A stretch of DNA of 64,000 nucleotides from an uncultured Eubacteriales bacterium (lineage in GTDB: Bacteria; Bacillota; Clostridia; Oscillospirales; Acutalibacteraceae), in contig CAJUDG010000016.1 of NCBI GenBank assembly GCA_910584745.1, forward strand, positions 30,235 through 94,234, read 5' to 3'. Below, piece after piece: positions 50,876 through 58,766 of this stretch. Below the pieces are notes generated by a model that searched no databases, was not told where the DNA came from, and was given only the letters and a program-made list of their open reading frames with translations. Position numbers and translations under genes: made by a program. How positions within the stretch are numbered: the first letter of the stretch is position 1; each line of letters opens with the position of its first letter.

Positions 50876-51516
50876 CGGCCAATACCAACGGTAATAACCT
50901 ACCCGCAAGACAGGATTACAGATGGCTGTTGAACGGTGAAACAGATACTGGTTTTTGGCAGAACATCAACATTGCGGGCCCTTGGGACAACTGCAAACCC
51001 ATCTCAAAAGACTGGGTACCCGAAGGTGGCTACAAGAAAAACGGCCACCGTTACAACAAATACGGTGTGTGCATCGACACCGTTGATGGCTTGCCCACAG
51101 AAGACGAAAAACGTGGCTTCATCACCATCAATCAACACCGTGTCAACAACGGACTCCAGCCCATACAATGGGACCAGGCTGCACAGGTCATCGCTGAAAT
51201 TCGTTCTCTTGAGCAAAAAGCTTTACCTCAAATGGCACACACCCGGCCTGACGGAGACAGTTATATCGACCCCATCATGGACGAATGCCATTCCATCGGC
51301 ATCCTTGCCATCAAAAAGCACAACGGCTGGTTGAACGAAAACATCACAAACGCCACAATTTACAATCATAGTGTATTAAGACCTAGAGCCTATGCTATCA
51401 TATCACAAATCAGAAGCAAAGGACACAACGATACTTTGCTTGCTTCCGACACCAACTACGGCGCCGTATCTGACATCAGTGGCTACACGGTCTACAACGG
51501 CCTTCAGATGCACTAA
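50876..51516 (+). pseudogene. CAP/SCP-domain protein, C-terminal fragment
   Basis: About 213 residues lacking a start. The last ~150 residues fit a CAP (SCP/Tpx-like) domain: FITINQHRVNNGLQPIQWDQAAQ, IRSLEQ, MAHTRPDGDSY and RPRAYAIISQI. The upstream part is Trp/Gly/Asn-rich with no signal peptide. The frame is open leftward through the DUF3737 fragment to an ATG at 50836 with no ribosome site, giving a chance 226-codon hybrid. It differs in codon use from the block to its left. CAP domains in Gram-positives are usually secreted; the missing head may be the lipoprotein at 46.1 kb. Confidence 0.75.
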
Positions 51517-51526
51517 AACAAACACA

Positions 51527-51559
51527 AAAACCCCCACGGGAATACCCCGTGGGGGTTTT
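51527..51559 (+). terminator. Terminator after the CAP-domain remnant
   Basis: AAAACCCCCACGGG-AATA-CCCCGTGGGGGTTTT, a strong symmetrical terminator. Confidence 0.92.
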
Positions 51560-51582
51560 ATTTTACGTGCAACCGAACAACA

Positions 51583-52224
51583 TCAGCAGCATGGAATCTG
51601 TAATCCACTACGCAAATCAATACGTTTAACGAGAGTATTACTTAAAATATTAAAAATATGCAAATCATATGAACCAAACAACACATACACGTACTCAAAA
51701 TAACCATGTGCTTTTTCATAAAGCAAACCAGTCAAATCTCGAATACACAACATACGCACACTGTCACAAAACAAAAACAAATCATAATGCTCAAAACTTT
51801 TATAATTACCCAACTTTCCAACCTTAGCATCAATTGCATTAGATATGCAATTACAAGACCCAAACAAATCAAAACGATACGCAACCTTCCTTATTTGATC
51901 TAAAGTCAAATCGCAACATTTAACAACTGTACCAAACATATGTCTTGAATAATCCTCAGACAAAAAACCTTGGTCTTGAATCAGATTGCGTAAAGCATCG
52001 ACATTTTTATCAACATGCACTCCATGCTCAGCACAACCCAACATACTGAAAAATCGCTTTGACGCTTGCTCAGACACACCATATGCACATTCTGTAACCT
52101 CTACACCAATAGAAAGTACACTATCCTGTAAATCAGGCTTATCAGCCAAAACAAGATCGAAATAACGCTCAGGAACACGTTTTAACAAAATACACCTCGC
52201 GCATTCTTCTGAATTTACGTCCAT
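51583..52224 (-). CDS. AT-rich orphan gene, possible PD-(D/E)XK-like protein
   Basis: A 213-residue cytosolic protein in clearly lower-GC DNA with different codon use from the core. The N-terminal third has KPDLQDSVLSIGVEVTEC, an Asp followed by Glu-x-Thr after a hydrophobic strand. A Lys-rich turn IDAKVGKLGNYK comes later, followed by YDLFLFCDS. This spacing recalls PD-(D/E)XK nucleases of restriction and defence systems, but the match is weak and I cannot confirm it. The ribosome site is poor (AAAGG, 13 nt). It lies in a segment with joins on both sides, so it is probably an imported cargo gene. Confidence 0.55.
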   Translation of the reverse strand: MDVNSEECARCILLKRVPERYFDLVLADKPDLQDSVLSIGVEVTECAYGVSEQASKRFFSMLGCAEHGVHVDKNVDALRNLIQDQGFLSEDYSRHMFGTVVKCCDLTLDQIRKVAYRFDLFGSCNCISNAIDAKVGKLGNYKSFEHYDLFLFCDSVRMLCIRDLTGLLYEKAHGYFEYVYVLFGSYDLHIFNILSNTLVKRIDLRSGLQIPCC

Positions 52225-52408
52225 ACCAAATCACACGCCTTTCTATTACATCATAACAGAATCTGCCATCTAGTACAATAGCCCCGAAACATATGCCCCA
52301 GGACCCACTTCGACCACAAGTCAAGCTGACGGCGACACGCCACTTCCCTAACGTCACAAAGCCATAATAAGTATGGCCGGCTGCACGCAAAAAAGGAGAT
52401 GTGTAATA

Positions 52409-52481
52409 TGCCAAGACAGGTATGGTTCAAGACAGCATATGTGGACGTGAACACAGGAACAGTCACCCGTGAGCTCGAGAT
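52409..52481 (+). pseudogene. N-terminal fragment of a small unknown gene
   Basis: A start with a good ribosome site (AAAAAAGGAGATGTGTAAT-ATG) opens MPRQVWFKTAYVDVNTGT and continues VTRELEI. The frame then runs into the ferredoxin gene in another phase and stops at 52560. I read it as a gene cut at a recombination join just before the ferredoxin start. No family recognised. Confidence 0.4.
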
Positions 52482-52685
52482 ATGCTGTCAAAACGTCTTG
52501 CCGCCGTGGACAAAAGGAGATGCGCTGCCTGCGGCGTGTGTGAGAACACCTGCCCGATAGGAGCAGTCAAGGTGCACCGCGGCTGCTATGCCGTCGTGCA
52601 GGCGGAACGTTGCGTGGGCTGCGGGAAGTGCGCGAAGCTCTGTCCGGCGGGCTGTATTGAGGTGAAAGAGAGGGAGGGGGCATGA
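52482..52685 (+). CDS. Two-cluster 4Fe-4S ferredoxin
   Basis: A 67-residue bacterial-type ferredoxin with CAACGVCENTCPIG and CVGCGKCAKLCPAG, enough ligands for two [4Fe-4S] clusters. The ATG at 52482 lacks a strong ribosome site, unlike every other gene of this operon, which fits a recombination join immediately upstream. The stop overlaps the start of the membrane Fe-S protein (ATGA). Likely carries electrons to the membrane partner. Confidence 0.88.
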   Translation: MLSKRLAAVDKRRCAACGVCENTCPIGAVKVHRGCYAVVQAERCVGCGKCAKLCPAGCIEVKEREGA

Positions 52686-53260
52686 AAAAGAAGCGTTGGT
52701 ACGACTACCTGTGGATTTGGTCGATCCTTTACTTTGCCCTGGGTTTTTTCAATATCCTCTTCGCATGGCTGGGTATGATCGATTTTCTCTTGCCTCTGGC
52801 TATTGCTGTTTTCAAGGGGAATAAATTCTTCTGCAACCATCTCTGCGGACGGGGGCAGCTATTCAGCAAGCTGGGCGGCGGTCTGAAATGCTCCCGCTGC
52901 AAACCGGCGCCCCGCTGGATGTCTTCCAAGTGGTTTCGTTATGGTTTCCTCATCTTCTTTTTGACCATGTTCGGCAACATGGTGTTCCAGACTTATCTGG
53001 TGGGCGCGGGGGCGGCGTCGCTGCGGGAGGCCATTAAACTGTTTTGGACATTCCGCGTGCCGTGGGGCTGGACCTACGCAGCCGGCACAGTGGCTGATTG
53101 GGCTGCGCAGTTCAGCTTTGGCCTTTACAGCCTGATGCTGACCTCACTGCTGCTGGGGCTGATCGTTATGGTGCTCTATAAGCCTCGAACCTGGTGCGCG
53201 TTTTGCCCCATGGGAACCATGGCCCAGGGAATATGCAAGCTGAAAAACAGGAAAAAGTAA
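52682..53260 (+). CDS. NapH-like membrane 4Fe-4S protein
   Basis: A 192-residue protein with about four membrane helices and Cys-rich loops: FFCNHLCGRGQLFS, CSRCKPAPRW and TWCAFCPMGTMAQ. This pattern is the NapH/RdxA-type membrane ferredoxin domain that carries electrons from quinones or ferredoxins to redox enzymes or, in sulfur systems, to disulfides. It is coupled to the ferredoxin by a 4-bp overlap and precedes a thioredoxin gene, so an electron path ferredoxin to membrane to thiol is plausible (inference). Confidence 0.85.
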   Translation: MKKKRWYDYLWIWSILYFALGFFNILFAWLGMIDFLLPLAIAVFKGNKFFCNHLCGRGQLFSKLGGGLKCSRCKPAPRWMSSKWFRYGFLIFFLTMFGNMVFQTYLVGAGAASLREAIKLFWTFRVPWGWTYAAGTVADWAAQFSFGLYSLMLTSLLLGLIVMVLYKPRTWCAFCPMGTMAQGICKLKNRKK

Positions 53261-53283
53261 TATGAAAGAAAGGGGTCTGCTTT

Positions 53284-53603
53284 ATGGCTGAAATCAACAT
53301 TACCGCTTACAATTTTGAAGACGAGGTGCTCCGCTCCGATACTCCGGTGCTGGTGGATTTCTTCGCAAACTGGTGCGGCCCGTGCAAGATGCTCGCCCCG
53401 GTGCTCCGGGAGATCGCGGGAGAATATGAGGGCGCCCTTAAGGTCGGCAAGGTCAATGCGGACGAGCAGAGGGAGCTTGCCATGCGGTTTCAGGTGTCCA
53501 GCATCCTACGCTGGTACTCTTCCAGGGCGGAGAACCTGTTGCTAAGTCAGTGGGGTTCCGGTCAAAGGCGGAGATCATGGCGATGATGAAGAGCGCGGGA
53601 TGA
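53284..53603 (+). pseudogene. trxA: Thioredoxin, frameshifted at the cis-proline
   Basis: A thioredoxin starting at ATG 53284 with AAAGGGG. It has the active site FFANWCGPCKMLAP (near residue 32) and VNADEQRELAMRFQVSSI, then loses frame: the next codons read LRWYSSRAENLL and stop at 53586. Adding one C at 53505-53506 restores SIPTLVLFQGGEPVAKSVGF...MMKSAG with a stop at 53601-53603, a normal 106-residue thioredoxin. The deleted base destroys the invariant cis-Pro codon. It is either a real pseudogene or a one-base sequencing error. Confidence 0.88.
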
Positions 53604-53640
53604 AGGGCGCCGCTGTTGCGGCATCGAAGGGGGGAGTAGA

Positions 53641-54981
53641 ATGCAAAAGAAGTTGGGCGTGGGAGAGGTCTTTGCCATCCTGCTGGGGGCCATTATCGGC
53701 TGGGGTTCCTTTATGCTGCCAGGTACCAAATTTTTGCCGCAGTCCGGGGTGATCAACACCTCCATCGGGCTGTTTCTGGGCACGCTATCAATACTTGTCA
53801 TCGAGCGCAGCTATTGGCATATGCTCCAGCAGGACATCAACGAGGGTGGGGAATTCTCCTACATACTGCTGTTTATAGGCAGGAAGCATGCGTTCGTCGT
53901 GGGCTGGTTCCTGTTTCTTGCGTATCTCAGCCTGGTGCCGCTGAACGCTACGGCCTTCCCTCTGGTCGTCGACAAGCTGTTCCCCGGCGCGCTCAACTGG
54001 GGCTATCTCTACTCCATCGCCGGGGAGCCGGTGTACATTGGCAAGGTCCTGGTTTCTGCGGCCATTGTGCTGCTGTTTACCTTCCTGAACCTCCGGGGCA
54101 TGAAGCAGTCGGGCAAGGCCCAGTTCTGGATCGTGGCCGCGCTGATTTTCTGTGTGGCCGCGGTGTTTATCGGTATGCTCTTCCGTGCGGACCTAACTAC
54201 CTTTAGGCAAAATTATGTTGACTCCTGGAACTTTGATATGGGCCAGATCGTCCGGGTGGTGGCCATTACGCCGTTTTTGTTCATCGGCTTCGACGCCGTG
54301 CCCCAGCTGGTAAAGGATATGGACATCAGCCGCAGAAAGGCGGCGGCGATGGCTATGGTTTCCCTGCTGGTGGGCATGAGCTGCTATATCCTGCTGAACT
54401 TCGCCACGGGTCTTGCCTACGGCCCCCAGGAGGCCCAGGCCCTGGACTGGGCTCTGGGCAGCGGCGTGCTGGAATACCTGGGCCTGGGCGGCTTCCTCCT
54501 GCTGGTGGTCGCCCTGGGCGCGGCGGTCTCGGGGGGTATAAACGGCTTCATGATATGCTCCACGAAGCTCACCACCGCCATGTCCCGGGAGAATATCCTG
54601 CCCCAGGGCAAGGGCTTTGAGAACGAGGCCCGCCGTAAGCGGAGCGCCATACTTTTTGTCTCGGCCATCGGCATCTTCGCCTGCTTCTTCGGGCGGGAGG
54701 TGGTGGGGTGGATCGTGGACATGTGTTCCTTCGGGGCGGCGGTGACATACTTTTATGTGTGCCTGAACACCTTCCGCATCGCAAAAAAGCGCTCCGAAAA
54801 GATAGTTGGCGCTGCGGGCGCCGCCTTCTCCCTGCTCTTTATGCTGCTTCTGATCCTGCCCTTCAGCCCGGCGGCGCTGAGCGCGCCGGCCCTTGTCTTC
54901 CTGTGCGTCTGGGTGGCGGCGGGGGCCTGCTTCTTCGGGCGCATGGTCATGCTTGACCGCAAGGACAGGCACGGGAGTTAA
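53641..54981 (+). CDS. APC-superfamily amino acid/amine permease
   Basis: A 446-residue transporter with about twelve membrane helices. The N-terminal helix 1 has the broken motif IGWGSFMLPGTKFL (substrate/ion site of the APC fold), and the helix 6 region has VVAITPFLFIGFDAVPQ. It resembles YcaM/YhfM-type or ethanolamine-type permeases in layout. Within a sulfur/redox operon a thiol or sulfonate amino acid is a possible substrate, but that is only context. ATG start behind GGGGG. Confidence 0.85.
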   Translation: MQKKLGVGEVFAILLGAIIGWGSFMLPGTKFLPQSGVINTSIGLFLGTLSILVIERSYWHMLQQDINEGGEFSYILLFIGRKHAFVVGWFLFLAYLSLVPLNATAFPLVVDKLFPGALNWGYLYSIAGEPVYIGKVLVSAAIVLLFTFLNLRGMKQSGKAQFWIVAALIFCVAAVFIGMLFRADLTTFRQNYVDSWNFDMGQIVRVVAITPFLFIGFDAVPQLVKDMDISRRKAAAMAMVSLLVGMSCYILLNFATGLAYGPQEAQALDWALGSGVLEYLGLGGFLLLVVALGAAVSGGINGFMICSTKLTTAMSRENILPQGKGFENEARRKRSAILFVSAIGIFACFFGREVVGWIVDMCSFGAAVTYFYVCLNTFRIAKKRSEKIVGAAGAAFSLLFMLLLILPFSPAALSAPALVFLCVWVAAGACFFGRMVMLDRKDRHGS

Positions 54982-54996
54982 TTTACTTTGATATAG

Positions 54997-55020
54997 TCTG
55001 TCGCTGACAGATTATATATA
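54997..55020. promoter_or_regulatory. Palindromic operator upstream of CoA-disulfide reductase
   Basis: TCTGTC-GCT-GACAGA (54997-55011), overlapping a TATATA-rich -10 region, 44 bp ahead of the next gene. It suggests a separate regulated promoter within the operon. A similar TCTGACAG/CTGTCAGA pair occurs in the SLH gene leader (63729-63756). Confidence 0.5.
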
Positions 55021-55054
55021 TTATGCACTGATATTTTGTAAGGAGGAATTCCCC

Positions 55055-56743
55055 ATGAAGTACCTAATTGTAGGCGGCGTCGCCGGAGGGGCGGGGACTG
55101 CCGCACGTCTTCGGAGGCTTGATGAGAGCGCCGAGATCATCATGTTTGACAAGGGACCCTATGTGTCCTACTCAAACTGTTGCCTGCCCTACCGCCTGAG
55201 CGGTGCGGTGGACGGGACGGAGAAGCTGGTTCTCATGAATCCCAGGCAGTTTGCCAGCCAGTACAATATCGAGGCCCGGGTCAATAACCAGGTCCTCTCC
55301 ATTGACCGTGAGGGTAAGAAACTCAAGGTGAGGGACTTGGAGAAGAACGAGGACTATGAGGAGAGCTACGACAAGCTCATCCTCGCCCCGGGAGCCACCG
55401 CCATCGTGCCGAAGATACCCGGCATAGAGGGGGCAAACCTGTTCACCGTGAAGACCGTGGTGGACATCGGACGGTTGCATACCTTCATAAAGGACGGCGG
55501 CGCGAAGAAGGCCACCGTAGTGGGCGGCGGCTTTATCGGCGTTGAGGTGGCTGTGAACCTGGTGGAGGCCGGGTATCAGGTGGCCCTGGTAGAGGCCGCG
55601 CCCCAGATACTCAACCCCTACGACCTGGACATGGTACAGATTTTGCAAAAAGAGATGCTGGATAAGGGCGTAGACCTGATAGTCGGCGACAAGGCCGCGG
55701 CCTTTGAGGGCTCCAACATCACCCTGGGCTCCGGTCGGGTTGTGGAAGGCGACGCGGTGGTTATGGCCGTAGGCGTTACCCCCGATTCCGCCCTTGCCAA
55801 AGAGGCCGGGCTCGCCCTGAACAAGCGGGGCGCTATCCTGGTGGACGGCAACTACCGCACCAGCGACCCGGATATCTACGCCGTGGGCGACGCCATCGGC
55901 GTGTACAACGGCATTACGGGCAAGCCCATGCAGCTGCCCCTAGCCGGTCCCGCCCAAAAGCAGGCCCGCCAGGCTGCGGACCATATCCACGGCCGCCCCG
56001 TGCGCAACACGGGCTATATTGGATCCAGCTGCATTAAGGTCTTCGACTATAACGCGGCCAGCACGGGTCTTACCGCCGCCCAGTGTGAAAAAGAGGGGAT
56101 CCCCTATGACTACGTCTACATCATCCCCCAGGACCGGGTGGGCCTGATGCCCGGCAGCACCCCCATGCACTATAAGCTGGTCTACGAGGTCCCCTCGGGC
56201 AGGGTGCTGGGCGCGCAGGCTATCTCCAAGGGGGACGCCCCCAAGCGCATCGACATCGTTGCCACGCTTATTAAGTTCGGCGGCACGGTAGACGATTTGA
56301 GGGACTTAGAGCTGTGCTACGCCCCGCCTTTCGGCACAGCGAAAGACGCGGGAAACAACGCCGCCCTGGTGGCCTGCAACCTGCTGCAGGGCACGTTTAA
56401 GCAGATGCATGTCGATGAGGTGCGGGGCCTGGTGGAGTCCGGGGCCTATATCATCGATGTGCGGGAGGAGAATGAGTATGCTCTGTCCCACATCAAGACC
56501 GCGGTGAACATTCCCCTGAGCCAGATCCGCCAGCGCCTGGACGAGATTCCCCGGGACCGCCCGGTATACCTGCACTGCCGCAGCTCCCAGCGGAGCTATA
56601 ACGCCGTGCTGTGCCTACAGGCCAATGGGTTTAAGAATGTGTACAACATCTCCGGCAGCTTCCTGGGCATCAGCTTCCACGAATACTTCAACGATGTGAC
56701 CCAGAAGCGGGAGCCCATTGTCACCGATTACAACTTCAATTAG
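55055..56743 (+). CDS. FAD-dependent CoA-disulfide reductase with rhodanese domain
   Basis: A 562-residue protein. The N-terminal pyridine-nucleotide-disulfide oxidoreductase domain has FAD loop VGGVAGGAGTAARLRR, the redox Cys in YSNCCLPYRLSG (position 43-44) and the NAD(P) loop TVVGGGFIGVEVA. From about residue 465 a rhodanese domain follows, with IIDVREENEYALSHI and the persulfide Cys in YLHCRSSQRS. This is the CoADR-RHD architecture, which reduces CoA-disulfide, CoA-persulfide or polysulfide and hands sulfane sulfur to the rhodanese site. It sits next to a YeeE/YedE sulfur transporter, supporting a role in sulfane sulfur handling. Confidence 0.94.
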   Translation: MKYLIVGGVAGGAGTAARLRRLDESAEIIMFDKGPYVSYSNCCLPYRLSGAVDGTEKLVLMNPRQFASQYNIEARVNNQVLSIDREGKKLKVRDLEKNEDYEESYDKLILAPGATAIVPKIPGIEGANLFTVKTVVDIGRLHTFIKDGGAKKATVVGGGFIGVEVAVNLVEAGYQVALVEAAPQILNPYDLDMVQILQKEMLDKGVDLIVGDKAAAFEGSNITLGSGRVVEGDAVVMAVGVTPDSALAKEAGLALNKRGAILVDGNYRTSDPDIYAVGDAIGVYNGITGKPMQLPLAGPAQKQARQAADHIHGRPVRNTGYIGSSCIKVFDYNAASTGLTAAQCEKEGIPYDYVYIIPQDRVGLMPGSTPMHYKLVYEVPSGRVLGAQAISKGDAPKRIDIVATLIKFGGTVDDLRDLELCYAPPFGTAKDAGNNAALVACNLLQGTFKQMHVDEVRGLVESGAYIIDVREENEYALSHIKTAVNIPLSQIRQRLDEIPRDRPVYLHCRSSQRSYNAVLCLQANGFKNVYNISGSFLGISFHEYFNDVTQKREPIVTDYNFN

Positions 56744-56778
56744 CAACACCTGGATATTATAGAGGAGAGTATAAGGAA

Positions 56779-58062
56779 ATGAATAAGTTAAACAAACCGG
56801 AATTTATTGCCGGGGCGGCCATACTGGTGGCGCTGCTTCTGGGCGGCGGCCTGTTTCTTGGGGACACCGCGCTGTACTACCGGATGCTGGTGGGCCTTGG
56901 GCTGGGCTATACCCTGACCCGCGCCCTGTTCGGCTTTGCGGGCAGCGCCAATAGGGCCTATAACGGCGGCTCTACAAAGCTCCTGCGGGCCCTCTGCCTG
57001 ATGTTCTTCCTCAGCGCCGTTGTGGTGGCGGCCCTGTGCTTCACCGGCGGGGCGGAGAATTACGGCCTTTGGGTGAACCAGATCAACCTAGGGCTGATCG
57101 TGGGCGGCCTGCTCTTTGGCATAGGAATGGCCTTTAGTATGTGCTGCGCCTCCGGCGTGCTTACGGATATCGTGGCCGGACCTCCCCGGGCCCTGATTAC
57201 CCTGCTGTTCTTCGGGATCGGCGTTTTCGTGGGCTTCCCGGTGCAGAAGCAGGACTGGGTCACGAACACCTTTGTGCACAGCTCCTCCTTCGAGAGCGGC
57301 GTCTTTCTGCCGGACCTGTTCACCTTCGACGGCATGAACGGCTATCTTGGCGCACTCATCCTCACGGGCCTATTGTGCCTCTTAGTAGCCGGCCTTGCCA
57401 AATGGTACGAGAATTACCGCCGCAAGAACGGCACCTATACGGGCATCGACTCCGAGCGCCTACAGGAGAAGGCCGAGATAGAGATGCTCCAGGACGAGAG
57501 CGCCACCCCGGTACTCAGCGAGTCCACGGCCTACCGGCTTTTTGCCAAGCCCTGGACCCTCAAGACCGGAGCCGTCATCATTACCATCCTGTTTGCCACC
57601 CTCATGATAGTCACCGGCGGCGGCTGGGGCGCCTCCACCCCCTATGGCTACTGGTTCGGCCGCATTCTGCATCTGTTCGGCGTGTCCACCGAGGCCATCG
57701 TGAACTTCACCCAGCAGGGAGAAGGCCCATTCACCGTGCCATTCTTCTCTAACGCCATGAACGTGCAGAATGTCTCCATTATCCTGGGCGCACTGATTGC
57801 CGCCTTGATGATGGGCGTATTCACCCAGCAGGTGAAGGAGAGCTTGAAAATCACACCCAAGGAGGCGCTTATCTACATTGTGGGCGGTTTCCTCATGGGC
57901 TTTGGCACCCGCCTCTCCAACGGCTGTAACGTAGGCGCTCTGTACACCCCCATCGCCAACCTGTCCCTGTCCGGCTGGGTATACTTCATCTTCCTTTTTG
58001 GCGGCGGTATGCTGGGCAATATGATAAAAAAGAAATATTTTGCGTGTAAAATCAAGAAGTAA
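56779..58062 (+). CDS. YeeE/YedE-family sulfur transporter (thiosulfate/sulfur compound uptake)
   Basis: A 427-residue membrane protein with two sulfur-transport halves and about ten helices. The conserved Cys-containing motifs are AFSMCCASGVLTDIVAG in the first half and GFGTRLSNGCNVGALYTP in the second; the family (TsuA) passes thiosulfate along such Cys. A charged, ~50-residue loop (residues 215-260) separates the halves. It is longer than TsuA by about 90 residues. It lies 35 bp after the CoADR-rhodanese gene and completes the operon. Confidence 0.9.
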   Translation: MNKLNKPEFIAGAAILVALLLGGGLFLGDTALYYRMLVGLGLGYTLTRALFGFAGSANRAYNGGSTKLLRALCLMFFLSAVVVAALCFTGGAENYGLWVNQINLGLIVGGLLFGIGMAFSMCCASGVLTDIVAGPPRALITLLFFGIGVFVGFPVQKQDWVTNTFVHSSSFESGVFLPDLFTFDGMNGYLGALILTGLLCLLVAGLAKWYENYRRKNGTYTGIDSERLQEKAEIEMLQDESATPVLSESTAYRLFAKPWTLKTGAVIITILFATLMIVTGGGWGASTPYGYWFGRILHLFGVSTEAIVNFTQQGEGPFTVPFFSNAMNVQNVSIILGALIAALMMGVFTQQVKESLKITPKEALIYIVGGFLMGFGTRLSNGCNVGALYTPIANLSLSGWVYFIFLFGGGMLGNMIKKKYFACKIKK

Positions 58063-58079
58063 ATGAATGCCTGAGGGGT

Positions 58080-58108
58080 CAAAGGGCGGGAAAAATCCCG
58101 GCCCTTTG
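58080..58108 (+). terminator. Terminator of the sulfur/redox operon
   Basis: CAAAGGGC-GGG / CCC-GGCCCTTTG hairpin, 17 bp after the YeeE stop, with a weak T tail. Confidence 0.7.
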
Positions 58109-58112
58109 GCTG

Positions 58113-58565
58113 CCTGTCGAGAATTCCTTAATCGGTGAGTGATTCAAATGGAATCCTCTCCGGAGGACGGCTGTGGCCTGGATTTGGCTGAAGTCATATA
58201 TTTGCGGAGGATGAGTAGGCAGTGTCTCCCAGCGAAACAGACCTTCAAAAGTGGCATCTTTTTTGTATGGTCGTCCCATCTGAATCACCTATTGCAATCC
58301 GAACCCCTATGGTTTGGACAAGTAATAGGGGATTTTCGTTTTACCAGGATTTTTGCGTAACTATAGGTGTCCGCTTTGTTACACTAACTTAGACAAAGCT
58401 TTTCAAAAGCTCTGAAATGACCATCAAAAAATCTCAAGGTTTAACACTTGAACTCCCATGTCTAGTACGAAGTCTTCGCAATATCCGTATGATTATGAGA
58501 AAATTGCACCATCCTTAATCGAGTATCTTGCATTACTTGTTTTGGGGTATGGAACACCAAATTAA
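58113..58565. other. Remnant region with no intact gene
   Basis: Lower-GC DNA. On the minus strand ATG 58279 with AGGTG upstream opens MGRPYKKDATFEGLFRWETL, a possible gene start that degenerates towards the terminator. An inverted repeat GCTTTGT/ACAAAGC (58372-58398) and a CCCCTAT/AATAGGGG pair (58296-58334) are visible. Probably decayed mobile DNA. Confidence 0.45.
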
Positions 58566-58712
58566 TTCGAAAAAGCATATAACGCAAAGGAAACCTACCA
58601 GCGCATGAAGGACCACCTCGAGCGGCATCAGGTCAAACAAAAGGACCTTGTCACCAGGCTGGTGGAGGCGTCGATGAAAAAGGAAGACACAGAACCCGGA
58701 TGCGGCACTTGA
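58566..58712 (+). pseudogene. C-terminal fragment of a small gene upstream of the HipA-like remnant
   Basis: An open frame without a proper start that reads FEKAYNAKETYQRMKDHLE and on to TRLVEASMKKEDTEPGCGT-stop. It resembles the end of a helical regulator or antitoxin that would precede the HipA-like gene by 54 bp. Not assignable with confidence. Confidence 0.4.
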
Positions 58713-58766
58713 TAAACCCGTGCTGTTTTGATATAATCTTAAGAAAACGAAAAAACGGAGGATAAT

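Noticed and set aside
52169..52466. Two minus-strand frames of 71-81 codons
   Set aside because: They lack ribosome sites, overlap each other in different phases, and run over the plus-strand gene start at 52409.
58139..58360. A 73-codon plus-strand frame after the sulfur operon
   Set aside because: There is no ribosome site, and the opposite strand shows a better (though decayed) gene start.
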